The notes: generated from the letters alone by a model not told the origin. 64,000 nt of DNA from Burkholderiales bacterium (GCA_030683105.1 JAUXMZ010000030.1:1-64000); one strand, 5' to 3'; positions 35,368-44,098 are shown, counted from the stretch's first letter. A program made the numbers and translations.

Positions 35368-36363
35368 TCACTGTCTGATACCCAGCCCCGTTGCCAGTTT
35401 GTAGTACAGCTCGTACTGCTCCCGCACGTACTGATCGGACTCAGCCGGTGAGCGTATCGCGGCAATGCCGCCGATGCGCGCGTTGCCGGCCTGCCAGTCC
35501 GGGTCCTTGGCCAGTTGCGCGAACACGCCTGCCCACTTGTTGACGATGGTTTTGGGCATGCCGCCCGGCCCCATCAGCGCCGTCCAGCCCACGATTTTCT
35601 CCATGTCGGGATAGCCGGCCTCGCGCGCGCTTTGCACGCCGGGCAGATCGTCGATCCGGGTCGGGGTCACGAACAGCGCGCGCAGCCGGTTCGCCTTGAC
35701 CTGCGGGATCACGGTGGGTGCGTTGTTGCAGGCGAAATCCACCTGACCGCCGAGTACCGCGACCGTGACTTCGCCGCCGCCCTTGTAGTGGATGCCGACC
35801 GCGTGGTCCTTGGTCAGCCCTGCCACGGTCATGAAGTACTGCGCCGCCATATTTTGGCTGGTGGCGACGCCGGCGGTGGAAAAGTTGAGCTTGCCCGGCT
35901 GCTTTCGCAACGCGCCGACAAGGTCCTGCGCCGCGCGGTACGGCGACTCGGTGCGCACGAAGCAGATATAGGGATTGAGTTCGATCAGCGAGAGCATGGT
36001 GAACTCATCCCATTTGTAGCCGAGCTTGGAATCGACCGCCGGCAGGATCGCGTGCGTGGCGATGCGCGCGACCAGCAGCGTGTAGCCGTCGGGCACGGCG
36101 TTCTTCACCGCCATGGCGCCGATCGCGCCGGAGGCGCCAACCCGGTTCACCGACACGATGGGCACGTTGTTGAGATATTTCGAGCCCACCTGCGCGACGT
36201 TGCGACCGGAGAGGTCCGAGTCGCCGCCGGCGGCAAACGGGATCACGAACATGATGGGTTTGGTTGGATACTGCGCGGCGGGCTGTGCTGCGTAAGCGCC
36301 GGAAATCGAAGCCAAGACAGCGACGGCAAACAGCGCGAGTACTTTTGTTTTTGCATACATCAT
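35368..36363 (-). CDS. Bug/TctC family periplasmic binding protein (4)
   Basis: 331 aa from the ATG at 36363, preferred over in-frame ATGs at 36381/36378 because a GGGGGA site lies 7 nt before it. The signal peptide ends ISGAYAAQ. Family blocks are YPTKPIMFVIPFAAGGDSDL, VPIVSVNRVGASGAIGAMAV and AVGIHYKGGGEVTVAVLGGQ. It lies alone between the cyclase and GST genes. A perfect 25-nt palindrome (36383-36407) sits just before its ribosome-binding site. Confidence 0.92.
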   Translation of the reverse strand: MMYAKTKVLALFAVAVLASISGAYAAQPAAQYPTKPIMFVIPFAAGGDSDLSGRNVAQVGSKYLNNVPIVSVNRVGASGAIGAMAVKNAVPDGYTLLVARIATHAILPAVDSKLGYKWDEFTMLSLIELNPYICFVRTESPYRAAQDLVGALRKQPGKLNFSTAGVATSQNMAAQYFMTVAGLTKDHAVGIHYKGGGEVTVAVLGGQVDFACNNAPTVIPQVKANRLRALFVTPTRIDDLPGVQSAREAGYPDMEKIVGWTALMGPGGMPKTIVNKWAGVFAQLAKDPDWQAGNARIGGIAAIRSPAESDQYVREQYELYYKLATGLGIRQ

Positions 36364-36382
36364 TTTATTTTCCCCCATCAAT

Positions 36383-36407
36383 CAACGGGGTCAGACTGAC
36401 CCCGTTG
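36383..36407. repeat. Perfect palindrome in the leader of the fourth Bug gene
   Basis: CAACGGGGTCAG, a single central A, then CTGACCCCGTTG: 12 paired bases in each arm. It lies 19 nt upstream of the start codon, in the transcribed leader if the promoter is further up. It could be an operator, a REP-like unit or an RNA hairpin. The rest of the gap to 36718 holds no supportable gene. Confidence 0.8.
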
Positions 36408-36718
36408 AAAGGATTTTGCGGACGCCCGTTCGGGCACAGCCATTATTACGGCGACCTGATCTCCCCCTGATTGGATGACACTTGAATAAGCGTCACTCTT
36501 AGCGATTCTGCACTGCTGTGTTTTGATGTCAAGCAGCTTTGGAGCCGGATGAATGCACGCCACGGTGTGCCACCCCGCTTGCGCGATCATTGTTATGCGC
36601 GGCTCGGTCCCGCCAAAGATTTAGCAAAAATATGTATATATACAGCAACTTGCGGCACACCTGCCAACGCGACTCACCTCGCGTAAACTCCCGTATTTCC
36701 CTGACTTAGGAGAGCTCC

Positions 36719-37333
36719 ATGCTGCGCATCTACGGTTCCGCCAATTCCCGCGCCCTGCGCGTCATCTGGATGGCGGGAGAACTCGGCATACCCTACGAGC
36801 ACAAAGACTGGCTGCCGCGCTCGCCGGAAACCCTCACGCCGGAATTCCACGCGCTCAATCCCAACTATCGCGTGCCGGTGATCGACGACGACGGGTTTAT
36901 CCTTTCGGAGTCGATGGCGATCAATTTCTATCTCGCGAAAAAACACAAGAGCCCGCTCTTGCCTGCCGATCTCAAGCACGAAGCGCTCGCGCTGCAGTGG
37001 AGCTTGTGGGAGACCGACCGTCTCGACCGCCAGATCGTCAACTACGTCCGCCATGTCAAGGCACTGCCCGAAGCCGAGCGCAAGCCGGCTGTAGCTGAGG
37101 CGGCGTGGAAAGAAATCGTGCCGGCGTTCGACGCGCTGGAGGCCGCGCTCAAGAAATCCGAGTGGCTCGCCGGGCCTGCGTTCTCAGTCGGCGACCTGAA
37201 CGTCGCCTCCGCGCTGTATCGTGCGCTGGTTATCGATCTTGGCAAATGGCCGCACATGCAGGCCTGGTTCAACCGCTGCTGGGCGCGCCCGGCCGCGGTC
37301 AAGGCGCGTGCGATGCGGGAGACGCCGGCCTGA
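36719..37333 (+). CDS. Glutathione S-transferase family protein
   Basis: 204 aa with a thioredoxin-fold N-terminal domain (MLRIYGSANSRALRVIWMAG; catalytic Ser/Asn region at 7-10), the glutathione-binding NYRVPVIDDDGFILSESMAI loop (cis-Pro at about 54, ES at about 66-67) and an all-helical C-terminal domain. It is cytoplasmic and would conjugate or isomerise electrophiles, or reduce peroxides with glutathione. A TTAGGAGAGC SD precedes the start. It lies 261 bp upstream of the selenoprotein peroxiredoxin-like gene on the same strand; that gap shows nothing else. Confidence 0.9.
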   Translation: MLRIYGSANSRALRVIWMAGELGIPYEHKDWLPRSPETLTPEFHALNPNYRVPVIDDDGFILSESMAINFYLAKKHKSPLLPADLKHEALALQWSLWETDRLDRQIVNYVRHVKALPEAERKPAVAEAAWKEIVPAFDALEAALKKSEWLAGPAFSVGDLNVASALYRALVIDLGKWPHMQAWFNRCWARPAAVKARAMRETPA

Positions 37334-37594
37334 ACGGTTGTTGAATGGCGGCGCGCCCTCCGTCTCCAGACCGGCAAGCAGCGGCCAGGAATAAGCCGGG
37401 CGATGCCATGCGAGGGTTCCTGCGCGACGCTCGCGAGCGTGCGCACCACCATCGAATCAAATCCATGACGCCGGCAGGGTATTGCGCTGTTTCAGCTTTG
37501 CCGGAAACAGGTGTATTTTATTGCGCAGGTCACGCACAATACCTGCCACGCTCCGGATCGCGTCCGCAGCCTGTCCATACAGGGGGAGAACTCG

Positions 37595-38071
37595 ATGTCG
37601 AAAAAACTGGGGATCGGCGACACGTTCCCGAACCTGACGCTCAATCTCGTCAAAGGCGGCACGATCAATTTGCCGGGCGGCATGGGTTCGAAGTACGGGG
37701 TGATCCTGTTTTATCGCGGGCACTGGTGACCGTACTGCCGCCGGCAGTTGGTCGGCTTCGAAAAGCTCAAGTCTGAACTGGACGCCGTTGGCGCCAGTGT
37801 CATTGCAGCCAGCGTCGATCCCATCGACAAGGCGGGCGAGGTGGCGGCGGAAGTGTCGTTTCCCGTGGCATACGGCGTCGCGCGCGAGACCGCAGACATG
37901 CTCGGCTCCTGGTGGGAGGAGCGGCGCAGCATCATACAACCCTCCGAGTTCGTCACCGATGCCGGCGGGAAAATCATTGCATCGAGCTATAGCGACGGCC
38001 CGATTGGACGCGTCGACGCTGCCGACGTAATCAAGGTCATCAACTTCCGTGAGGCACAATTGCGAAAATAG
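37595..38071 (+). CDS. Peroxiredoxin-like (AhpC/TSA-type) selenoprotein, UxxC (Sec45)
   Basis: 158 residues if the UGA at 37727-37729 is read as selenocysteine. The frame is continuous: VILFYRGHW, UGA, then PYCRRQLVGFEKLKSELDAV. Relatives have the redox motif HWCPYCRRQL, so Sec45 replaces the first cysteine and C48 remains (UxxC). Thioredoxin-fold features follow: VIAASVDPIDKAGEVAAEVS and FPVAYGVARETADMLGSWWE. A GGGGGAG site precedes the ATG. A stem-loop at 37740-37756 fits a SECIS. Likely a cytoplasmic peroxidase or thiol-disulfide oxidoreductase. Confidence 0.87.
37740..37756 (+). promoter_or_regulatory. Candidate bacterial SECIS element (peroxiredoxin-like gene)
   Basis: Stem GCCGGC / GGTCGGC region: six pairs (37740-37745 with 37751-37756, one G-U) closing an AGTTG loop. 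The loop starts 17 nt after the UGA and contains the G-U typical of bacterial SECIS loops. Confidence 0.7.
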
Positions 38072-38099
38072 CGGGCCCTAATTCGTAAAGGAGCGAACG

Positions 38100-39311
38100 A
38101 TGACGCGCAGCGCAGCAAGACCGGCAGTCCGCACGCAGCCCCAGGCCACGGCCCCGCGGGCATCCCGTTCACAGCCGGCACGCCGAGTGTTGCTGATGGT
38201 CGCCACGCGCAAAGGCGCGTGGCTCTATCAGAGCGATGCGTCAAGAAAAACCTGGCGCGCCGACGGGCCGCATTTTCTCGGCCACGTCGTCAGCCACCTG
38301 ATGCTCGACCCGCGCGATCGAAGGACGCTGCTGGCGGCGGCGAAGACCGGCCACCTCGGCCCGACCGTGTTCCGTTCCACCGATCTCGGTCGCACCTGGA
38401 AGGAAGCCGCGCGGCCGCCCGCGTTCGCGAAGGCGCCGGCCGGTGAGCAGGGCCGCGCGGTCGATCACACGTTCTGGCTCGCGCCGTCTCCCGCCTCCGA
38501 GCCCGGCGTCTGGTACGCGGGGACCTCGCCGCAGGGACTGTTCCGCTCCGAAGACGGCGGCGCCACGTGGGCACCGTTCTCCACTATCAACGACGATCCG
38601 CAGTACCGCGAATGGATGGGCACGGCGCAGGACGGCACGCCGGATGGACCGAAGCTGCATTCGATCATTGTCGATCCGCGCGATCCCAATCATCTGTATT
38701 TCGGGATGTCGGGCGGCGGCGTGCATGAGACGGTCGATGGCGGCAAGACATGGCGCGTGATGATCAAGGGGATGGATGTCGTGGAGGGATTCGGTTTCGA
38801 TCCCGCGAAACCCACGTTCCACGATCCGCATTGCCTGCGCATGTGCCCGAGCAACCCGGATCGCATCTACCAGCAGAACCACTGCGGCATCTACCGGCTC
38901 GACCGCCCTTCGGACACCTGGGTGCGCATCGGCAAAAGCATGCCCAAGAAAGTCGGCGACATCGGTTTCCCGCTGGTGGTGCATCCGCGCGACGACAACA
39001 CCGCGTGGGTGTTTCCGATGGACGGCACCGCCGTGTGGCCGCGCACGAGCCCCGAAGGCAGGCCCGCGGTCTACGTGACGCGCAACGCCGGCAAGACCTG
39101 GCAGCGGCTCGCCGCCGGCCTGCCCGAGGCCCAGGCGTGGTGGACCGTGAAGCGCCAGGCGATGACGGCAGACGAAGCGGATCCGGTGGGCCTGTACTTC
39201 GGCACGACCAGCGGCGAGCTGTGGATGAGCCGCGACGAAGGCCGCCGGTGGACCTGCATCGCGCAGCACCTGCCGGAGATCTACGCCGTGGAAGCGGCCC
39301 AACTGGGCTAA
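38100..39311 (+). CDS. Sialidase-like/BNR-repeat beta-propeller protein
   Basis: 403 aa with no signal peptide. Several Asp-box (S-x-D-x-G-x-x-W) style repeats are visible: YQSDASRKTW, RSTDLGRTWKE, RSEDGGATW, ETVDGGKTWR, VTRNAGKTWQ and MSRDEGRRW. These mark a six- or seven-bladed propeller of the exo-sialidase/photosystem-stability-factor type. Such proteins are often annotated as glycosyl hydrolases without evidence; catalytic residues are not evident. It is 28 nt after the peroxiredoxin-like gene, so cotranscription is likely. Confidence 0.82.
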   Translation: MTRSAARPAVRTQPQATAPRASRSQPARRVLLMVATRKGAWLYQSDASRKTWRADGPHFLGHVVSHLMLDPRDRRTLLAAAKTGHLGPTVFRSTDLGRTWKEAARPPAFAKAPAGEQGRAVDHTFWLAPSPASEPGVWYAGTSPQGLFRSEDGGATWAPFSTINDDPQYREWMGTAQDGTPDGPKLHSIIVDPRDPNHLYFGMSGGGVHETVDGGKTWRVMIKGMDVVEGFGFDPAKPTFHDPHCLRMCPSNPDRIYQQNHCGIYRLDRPSDTWVRIGKSMPKKVGDIGFPLVVHPRDDNTAWVFPMDGTAVWPRTSPEGRPAVYVTRNAGKTWQRLAAGLPEAQAWWTVKRQAMTADEADPVGLYFGTTSGELWMSRDEGRRWTCIAQHLPEIYAVEAAQLG

Positions 39312-39380
39312 ACGCGGCCAACAGCGAATGGAAGAAGTGGACATGCACGTGCAATGGGTAAGCCGTCCCGGCACTCGCGA

Positions 39381-39408
39381 TTCACGAATCACGAATCACG
39401 AATCACGG
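39381..39408. repeat. TTCACGAA/TCACGAA short tandem tract
   Basis: Four copies of a 7-nt CACGAAT unit right before the ThiS/MoaD-like gene. Confidence 0.75.
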
Positions 39409-39413
39409 CCTTT

Positions 39414-39671
39414 ATGAAGGTGCTCATCCCCAGCGCACTGCACTCATACAGCGGGGGCAGCGTAGCCGAGGCGAACGGTGCTACGCTCGCCGCCGTCCTC
39501 GCCGACCTCGACCGGCTATACCCCGGGATACGTTTTCGCATGATCGACGAGCAGAACCGAGTACGGCGCCACATCCGCATCTTCATCAATGGCGAACAGG
39601 TGCACGACTTGACGCAGCCGCTTATTGCGTCCGACGAGGTGGTCATCGTGCAAGCGCTCAGCGGCGGCTGA
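39414..39671 (+). CDS. MoaD/ThiS family ubiquitin-like sulfur carrier
   Basis: 85 aa from the ATG at 39414. Beta-grasp sulfur-carrier protein ending in the required C-terminal Gly-Gly (QALSGG), which is thiocarboxylated to deliver sulfur. Inner blocks VLADLDRLYPGIRFRMID and RIFINGEQVHDLTQPL match MoaD-like proteins. It follows the beta-propeller gene by 102 bp; this pairing recurs in other proteobacteria to my knowledge, but its meaning is unknown. No moaE or thiG is nearby, so it may serve another pathway. Confidence 0.85.
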   Translation: MKVLIPSALHSYSGGSVAEANGATLAAVLADLDRLYPGIRFRMIDEQNRVRRHIRIFINGEQVHDLTQPLIASDEVVIVQALSGG

Positions 39672-39728
39672 AGAACCGGGCTGCGCGCTGCACTGATAGC
39701 CTTAAATAATGTAAGTGCCTGTTTGTAT

Positions 39729-40451
39729 TTAACTATTACCGATGCGCGCTTGCGCCAGCCGCCCCAGGCCTAAGTGCGTAAACGCCAACCCCGAGAGTAC
39801 CGGCACCAGCAGGTTCACAAGCGGCACGTAAAGCAGCAGCGATAAAAGTATCCCCAGCAGAAACAGATCGCCGCGCGAAGCGCGGGTTACGCGCGCGAAT
39901 TCCTCGGCACTCGCATGCTCGGCGAGCGCATCGTAACGGAACATGCGCTGACTGAGATACGCCGACGTGAGCACCGGCGCCAGCACCGCGCCGATACCCG
40001 TCAGCCACAGCGGCAGCGTGGCGATCCACAACACCGCAAATATTGAAATTCCGATCACGGCGTTAAGCACGCTGCCGATCAGCGTGCCGCCGGCTTCGCG
40101 CCTGAGGCCGGCGTGGTAACGCTCGCCGACGAATTTGACGATGAACGGCATCGCGATAATTTCGGTGATGATGAGCGCGGTGATATAAACCCCCGGGAGC
40201 AGGCCGATGGCCACCAGCAGCCACGCCGACGAGTTGATGACCCAGTCCGCGCCCCACTGCGTGAGCCACCCTGCAACCGCCGTGCCGGCGATCATGCCGG
40301 TAATGCCGCCGGTCCACGCGTCCCAGAACAGCCACGCCAGCACAGCCCACAGCATGATGCTGCCCAGCATCGGCAGCAACACGATGGCGAGGATGCGCGG
40401 CTCGAACAGGTTGCGCGCCGCGCGCGTGAGCGCCGTGATGATGTCCTGCAT
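39729..40451 (-). CDS. EI24 domain-containing membrane protein (CysZ-like)
   Basis: 240 aa from the ATG at 40451, which overlaps the lrgB stop by 1 nt (TGATG) and has a GGAGG site. Four to five hydrophobic segments and the EI24/CysZ-type opening MQDIITALTRAARNLFEPRI followed by LAIVLLPMLG. CysZ proteins import sulfate; this shorter relative need not. It is the last gene of the lrgA-lrgB-EI24 operon. Confidence 0.85.
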   Translation of the reverse strand: MQDIITALTRAARNLFEPRILAIVLLPMLGSIMLWAVLAWLFWDAWTGGITGMIAGTAVAGWLTQWGADWVINSSAWLLVAIGLLPGVYITALIITEIIAMPFIVKFVGERYHAGLRREAGGTLIGSVLNAVIGISIFAVLWIATLPLWLTGIGAVLAPVLTSAYLSQRMFRYDALAEHASAEEFARVTRASRGDLFLLGILLSLLLYVPLVNLLVPVLSGLAFTHLGLGRLAQARIGNS

Positions 40452-41179
40452 CAGAACCACCTCCACAGCGCCAGCATCAGCGGCATCAGGATCGCCGTCA
40501 ACAGGCCGTTCAGGCCCATGCCGAGCCCGGCAAACGCGCCCGCCTCTTCGCTGACCTGAAACGCGCGCGCCGTGCCGATGCCGTGTGACGCAACACCCAC
40601 CGCGAATCCGCGCACGCCGAGATCCTTGACGCGCAGTGCATCGAGCACGTACTTCGCCATCATTGCGCCGCTCACCCCGGTCATGATGACCAGCACCGCG
40701 GTCAGCGACGGGATGCCGCCGATTTTCTCGGCGATGCCCATCGCGATCGGCGCCGTCACCGATTTCGGCGCGAGCGACAGCAGCGTGGTCTCGCCCGCGC
40801 CCAGCAGCCAGGCTATGCCGACCGCCGAGACGATCGCCGTGAGCGATCCCGCCAGCAGCGCCACGCCCAATGGCAGCAACAGCGCGCGCAGTTTGTCGAA
40901 CTGCGCATACAGCGGCACCGCCAGCGCCACCGTCGCTGGGCCCAGCAGGAAATGCACGAACTGCGCGCCGTCGAAATACGTTTGGTACTGGGTGTCGGTG
41001 AATTTGAGCGCGGCCACCAGCATGATGACCGCCAGCAGCACCGGATTGAGCAGAGGATTGAAGCTGGCCCGCTGATACAGCCAGTAGGCGCCCTGGTAAG
41101 CGAGCAGGGTGATGGTCAGGCCGAGCAACGGGCTCGCCGCCAGATAAACCCAGATGTCGGCGATGCGCCCGGGGATCAT
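40451..41179 (-). CDS. lrgB: LrgB/CidB family membrane protein
   Basis: 242 aa from the ATG at 41179, which overlaps the lrgA stop by 4 nt (ATGA). Inner-membrane protein of the CidB/LrgB family with the core LLSLAPKSVTAPIAMGIAEK and VGVASHGIGTARAFQVSEEA, both typical. With LrgA it forms a holin-like or export pair implicated in murein hydrolase control and overflow-metabolite transport. An in-frame upstream extension lies inside lrgA and is not used. Confidence 0.93.
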   Translation of the reverse strand: MIPGRIADIWVYLAASPLLGLTITLLAYQGAYWLYQRASFNPLLNPVLLAVIMLVAALKFTDTQYQTYFDGAQFVHFLLGPATVALAVPLYAQFDKLRALLLPLGVALLAGSLTAIVSAVGIAWLLGAGETTLLSLAPKSVTAPIAMGIAEKIGGIPSLTAVLVIMTGVSGAMMAKYVLDALRVKDLGVRGFAVGVASHGIGTARAFQVSEEAGAFAGLGMGLNGLLTAILMPLMLALWRWF

Positions 41180-41535
41180 TTCCCGTCTCCCCGCGGACTG
41201 CCGCCGCGCATCAGCGCCTGCATGGTGAGCGCGCTCACCGCTATGGCAAGCGCAGTGCTCACAAACACTGCCACCAGTATCGGCAGCCACTCGCCCGAGA
41301 CCCGCGCAAAGTGCACCATCACGCCGACGCCGGCGGGCACGAACAGCAGCGATAGATGCTGCAGGATGCCGTTGGCGGTGTCATGCAACGCTGCGGGAAT
41401 GCCGCCTTTCACCCACAACGACAGGAACAGCAGCATCATGCCGATCACAGGGCCCGGTATGGGCAAAGCCAGCATCTGCACCAGCACTTCCCCGATCAGT
41501 TGATAGATGAGCAGTGTCGTCAGTGCGCCTAGCAT
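41176..41535 (-). CDS. lrgA: CidA/LrgA family holin-like protein
   Basis: 119 aa with four hydrophobic segments. Family motif LALPIPGPVIGMMLLFLSLW, then LLFVPAGVGVMVHF. It is the first gene of the lrgA-lrgB-EI24 operon, with a GGGAGGCGATC ribosome site. The MITE-like element at 41560-41825 ends 24 nt before its start codon, so the operon's promoter must lie in or beyond that element. Confidence 0.92.
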   Translation of the reverse strand: MLGALTTLLIYQLIGEVLVQMLALPIPGPVIGMMLLFLSLWVKGGIPAALHDTANGILQHLSLLFVPAGVGVMVHFARVSGEWLPILVAVFVSTALAIAVSALTMQALMRGGSPRGDGK

Positions 41536-41559
41536 GATCGCCTCCCGTGCGGATGGAAA

Positions 41560-41825
41560 GAGTCCCTAACATAATGAAACACGTGTGCGTTGCGAGTCAA
41601 AATTGGTGATGACGCGAAGGACGGTGCAGAGCATATCGCGAATATGGTCAAGCCGGCCGACAATGTCAGCGCCGATTTTGATCGCAACCCTTCGGGCTGG
41701 CACGAGTTTTGGCCCATGACTTTGTCGCTCCCCTTGACCATATTCGCGAGATGGACTGCGGGAAGCTACGCGACCTGAGCCAAAATCGTGACAGCGCATC
41801 GCGCGTTTCATTATGTTAGGGACTC
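41560..41825. mobile_element. MITE-like 266-bp palindromic element
   Basis: Terminal inverted repeats of 24 bp (GAGTCCCTAACATAATGAAA followed by CACG on the left; 23 of 24 positions match the right end at 41802-41825). A second, perfect 17-bp inverted pair lies inside (TCGCGAATATGGTCAAG at 41636-41652 and its complement at 41733-41749). The sequence between the two pairs is also partly complementary. No transposase frame fits. A target-site duplication is not evident. The parent element is not recognised. Confidence 0.8.
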
Positions 41826-41916
41826 TAAGCTAATTCTAAACGTGCATGTTCAGGAAGAGGTAAAATGATTGCGTCGAGAACTATAGTGATGCCGGACTAT
41901 CCTGCGTACTGAATTG

Positions 41917-43557
41917 ATGATGACCTCCGCTCCCACCCGGTTACCTGCATGGCAGGCATTGAGCGACCACCAGCGGGTCGCCGCCGGATTCAATCTGCGC
42001 GAGCTGTTCGAGAAAGACCCCGGGCGTTTCGACAAGTTCTCGCTGCGCTGCGGCGATCTGCTGCTCGATTATTCCAAGCACCTGGTCACCGCCGACACGC
42101 TGCGCCTGCTGGCCGACCTTGCCCGCCAGCGCAAACTGCAGGACTGGATAGCACGCCTGTTCGGCGGCGATAAAATAAACGCCACTGAAAACCGCGCCGT
42201 GCTGCATACCGCGCTGCGCGCAGACCGCGAAGTCTTGCTGGACGGCCACAACATTACCGCTGATGTCGAACAGACGCTGGCTGCCATGGGCCGTTTCTGC
42301 GAAGGCGCGCGCAGCGGCAAGCTCACGGGTTTTAGCCGACACGCGTTTACCGACATCGTCAGCATCGGCATCGGCGGCTCCAGTCTCGGCCCGGCGCTGG
42401 CAGTCGAGGCGCTGGCGCCGTACGCGGCATCCCAGTTCCGGGTTCATTTCGTCTCCAATGTCGACGGCGCGCATCTTGCAACGACGCTCGCTCCGCTCAA
42501 TCCGGAAACGACCTTGTTCATCGTCGCGTCCAAGACCTTCACCACGCTCGAGACCCTGGCCAACGCCCATGCCGCCCGCGACTGGCTGTTCGCCAAAGCG
42601 GGCGACGTCAAGGCCACGGCCCGTCATTTCGTGGCGGTCACGGCAAACGCCGCCGCAGCGCGCGATTTTGGCATCGGCCCGGAATCCATATTTGGTTTCT
42701 GGGACTGGGTCGGCGGGCGCTTTTCTCTGTGGTCGGCGATCGGACTGCCGGTAGCACTCGCAATCGGCATGGACCGCTTCCGCGAACTGCTCGCCGGCGC
42801 GCGCGACATGGACGAGCATTTCAGCACCGCGCCGCTCGAGCGCAACATGCCGGTCATTCTCGGGCTGCTCGGCATCTGGTATGTGAATTTTTTCGGCGTG
42901 ACTTCCCACGCCGTGCTGCCCTACGACCAGTCGCTGCGCCTGCTGCCCGCTTATCTGCAGCAGCTCGAGATGGAAAGCAACGGCAAGCGCGTCGCCCGCG
43001 ACGGCTCGGCACTCGACTACGCCACGGCGCCTGTGATCTGGGGCGCGGCCGGCACCGATGCCCAGCACTCGTTCTTTCAGCTGCTGCATCAGGGAACGCA
43101 GCTGATCACAGCCGACTTCATCGGCTGCTGCAATAGTCACTACACGTTGAACGAGCATCACATCATGCTGCTGGCGAACTATTTCGCCCAGACCGAAGCG
43201 CTGATGCGCGGCCTGACCGCCGGCGAAGCGGAAGCAATGATGCGCGCGCAGGGACTGGCGGATGATCGCATCGGTCCACTGCTGCCGCACCGCATTTTCC
43301 CCGGCAACCGGCCCAGCACCTCGATCATGGTGAGAAAACTGGAGCCGCGCACGCTGGGCGCGCTGATCGCGCTCTACGAACACAAAGTCTTCGTGCAGAG
43401 CGTGATCTGGGACGTGAACGCTTTCGATCAGTGGGGCGTGGAACTCGGCAAGCAACTCGCCAACCGCATCCTGCCCGAACTGACCACCAGCGCCCCGGTC
43501 TCATCCCACGATGCCTCCACCAACGGGCTGATCAATCACTTCAAGGAGAACCGCTAA
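41917..43557 (+). CDS. pgi: Glucose-6-phosphate isomerase
   Basis: Interconverts glucose-6-phosphate and fructose-6-phosphate in the cytoplasm. 546 aa, standard length. Signatures: [20 protein letters not shown], the [15 protein letters not shown] phosphate loop, the [13 protein letters not shown] segment, and the C-terminal signature [15 protein letters not shown]. Catalytic Glu and Lys/His regions are present ([11 protein letters not shown]; the GVELGKQ lysine). Adjacent ATGs at 41917 and 41920 are possible starts; no strong SD is seen. It is monocistronic, 92 bp beyond the MITE-like element. Confidence 0.97.
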   Translation: MMTSAPTRLPAWQALSDHQRVAAGFNLRELFEKDPGRFDKFSLRCGDLLLDYSKHLVTADTLRLLADLARQRKLQDWIARLFGGDKINATENRAVLHTALRADREVLLDGHNITADVEQTLAAMGRFCEGARSGKLTGFSRHAFTDIVSIGIGGSSLGPALAVEALAPYAASQFRVHFVSNVDGAHLATTLAPLNPETTLFIVASKTFTTLETLANAHAARDWLFAKAGDVKATARHFVAVTANAAAARDFGIGPESIFGFWDWVGGRFSLWSAIGLPVALAIGMDRFRELLAGARDMDEHFSTAPLERNMPVILGLLGIWYVNFFGVTSHAVLPYDQSLRLLPAYLQQLEMESNGKRVARDGSALDYATAPVIWGAAGTDAQHSFFQLLHQGTQLITADFIGCCNSHYTLNEHHIMLLANYFAQTEALMRGLTAGEAEAMMRAQGLADDRIGPLLPHRIFPGNRPSTSIMVRKLEPRTLGALIALYEHKVFVQSVIWDVNAFDQWGVELGKQLANRILPELTTSAPVSSHDASTNGLINHFKENR

Positions 43558-43645
43558 ATAACAAATTCGATGAAACCGCCGTTACCTGCCCTGAGATTCG
43601 AAGGTGACTCAAACGAACGCAGACAAGACCAAACCCAAAGGCTTT

Positions 43646-43743
43646 AGCCACAGAGAGCACAGAGGACACAGAGAACTGGCAGAGCAATGAATTTTTTGCC
43701 ATGTTTTTTATTTTCCTCTGTGAACTCTGTGCCCTCTGTGGCT
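43646..43743. repeat. CACAGAG-type inverted repeat after pgi
   Basis: Arms AGCCACAGAGAGCACAGAGG (ACACAGAG continuing) and TTCCTCTGTGAACTCTGTGC then CCTCTGTGGC with a 35-nt AT-rich spacer. It could terminate pgi transcription. Confidence 0.85.
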
Positions 43744-43792
43744 TGCTTTTAGGGTTTTTCCGGCTTTGAGATAATATCCAATGGAGAAAACC

Positions 43793-43999
43793 ATGAACGA
43801 CGAAGCACTGAATATGAGCATCCGCAAATTCCTGAAGACCGTCGGCGTCAATTCCCAGCTCGCCATCGAAAAGGCGGTGCGCAAAGCGATCGAGGACGGC
43901 AAGTTGAAGGGCAATGAAACCCTCTCTGCAGCGATGACGCTCAAAGTCGGCAAGCTCGATCTCGACGTCAAGTTCGACAGCGAACTCAAGCTCGACTGA
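43793..43999 (+). CDS. DUF6494 family small protein
   Basis: 68 aa from the ATG at 43793, favoured by a GGAGAAAACC site; an in-frame ATG at 43781 would add four residues. Sequence MNDEALNMSIRKFLKTVGVN resembles the small conserved DUF6494 proteins. It is helical in the first half and ends with alternating KVGKLDLDVKFDSELKLD strands. No signal peptide. The function is unknown. Confidence 0.8.
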   Translation: MNDEALNMSIRKFLKTVGVNSQLAIEKAVRKAIEDGKLKGNETLSAAMTLKVGKLDLDVKFDSELKLD

Positions 44000-44033
44000 C
44001 CGGTGATTGGTGATTGGTGATTGGTGATTGGTA
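44000..44033. repeat. GGTGATT heptamer tract
   Basis: Four GGTGATT units directly after the DUF6494 stop codon, with a loosely inverted CACTCATCCCCATCAC partner near 44060-44075. Confidence 0.8.
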
Positions 44034-44098
44034 AAATGCGAGTCACATTCAACTCGTCACTCATCCCCATCACAGCCGCAGGCTGCGGCGCGGCTGGA

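Noticed and set aside
37345-37594. A gene in the gap between the GST and the peroxiredoxin-like gene
   Set aside because: The short frames there have no SD, no recognisable sequence and poor codon character; the gap is better read as promoter and leader.
24583-37729. The three in-frame UGA codons as simple nonsense mutations or read errors
   Set aside because: Three separate genes each have UGA (never UAA or UAG) exactly at a family redox cysteine, each followed by a properly spaced hairpin with G in the loop, and no other decay. Chance agreement is unlikely, though reads and sel genes were not available to me.
41590-41778. A 62-codon open frame inside the MITE-like element as a transposase fragment
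   Set aside because: It has no DDE-type or helix-turn-helix feature, and the sequence is dominated by palindromes.
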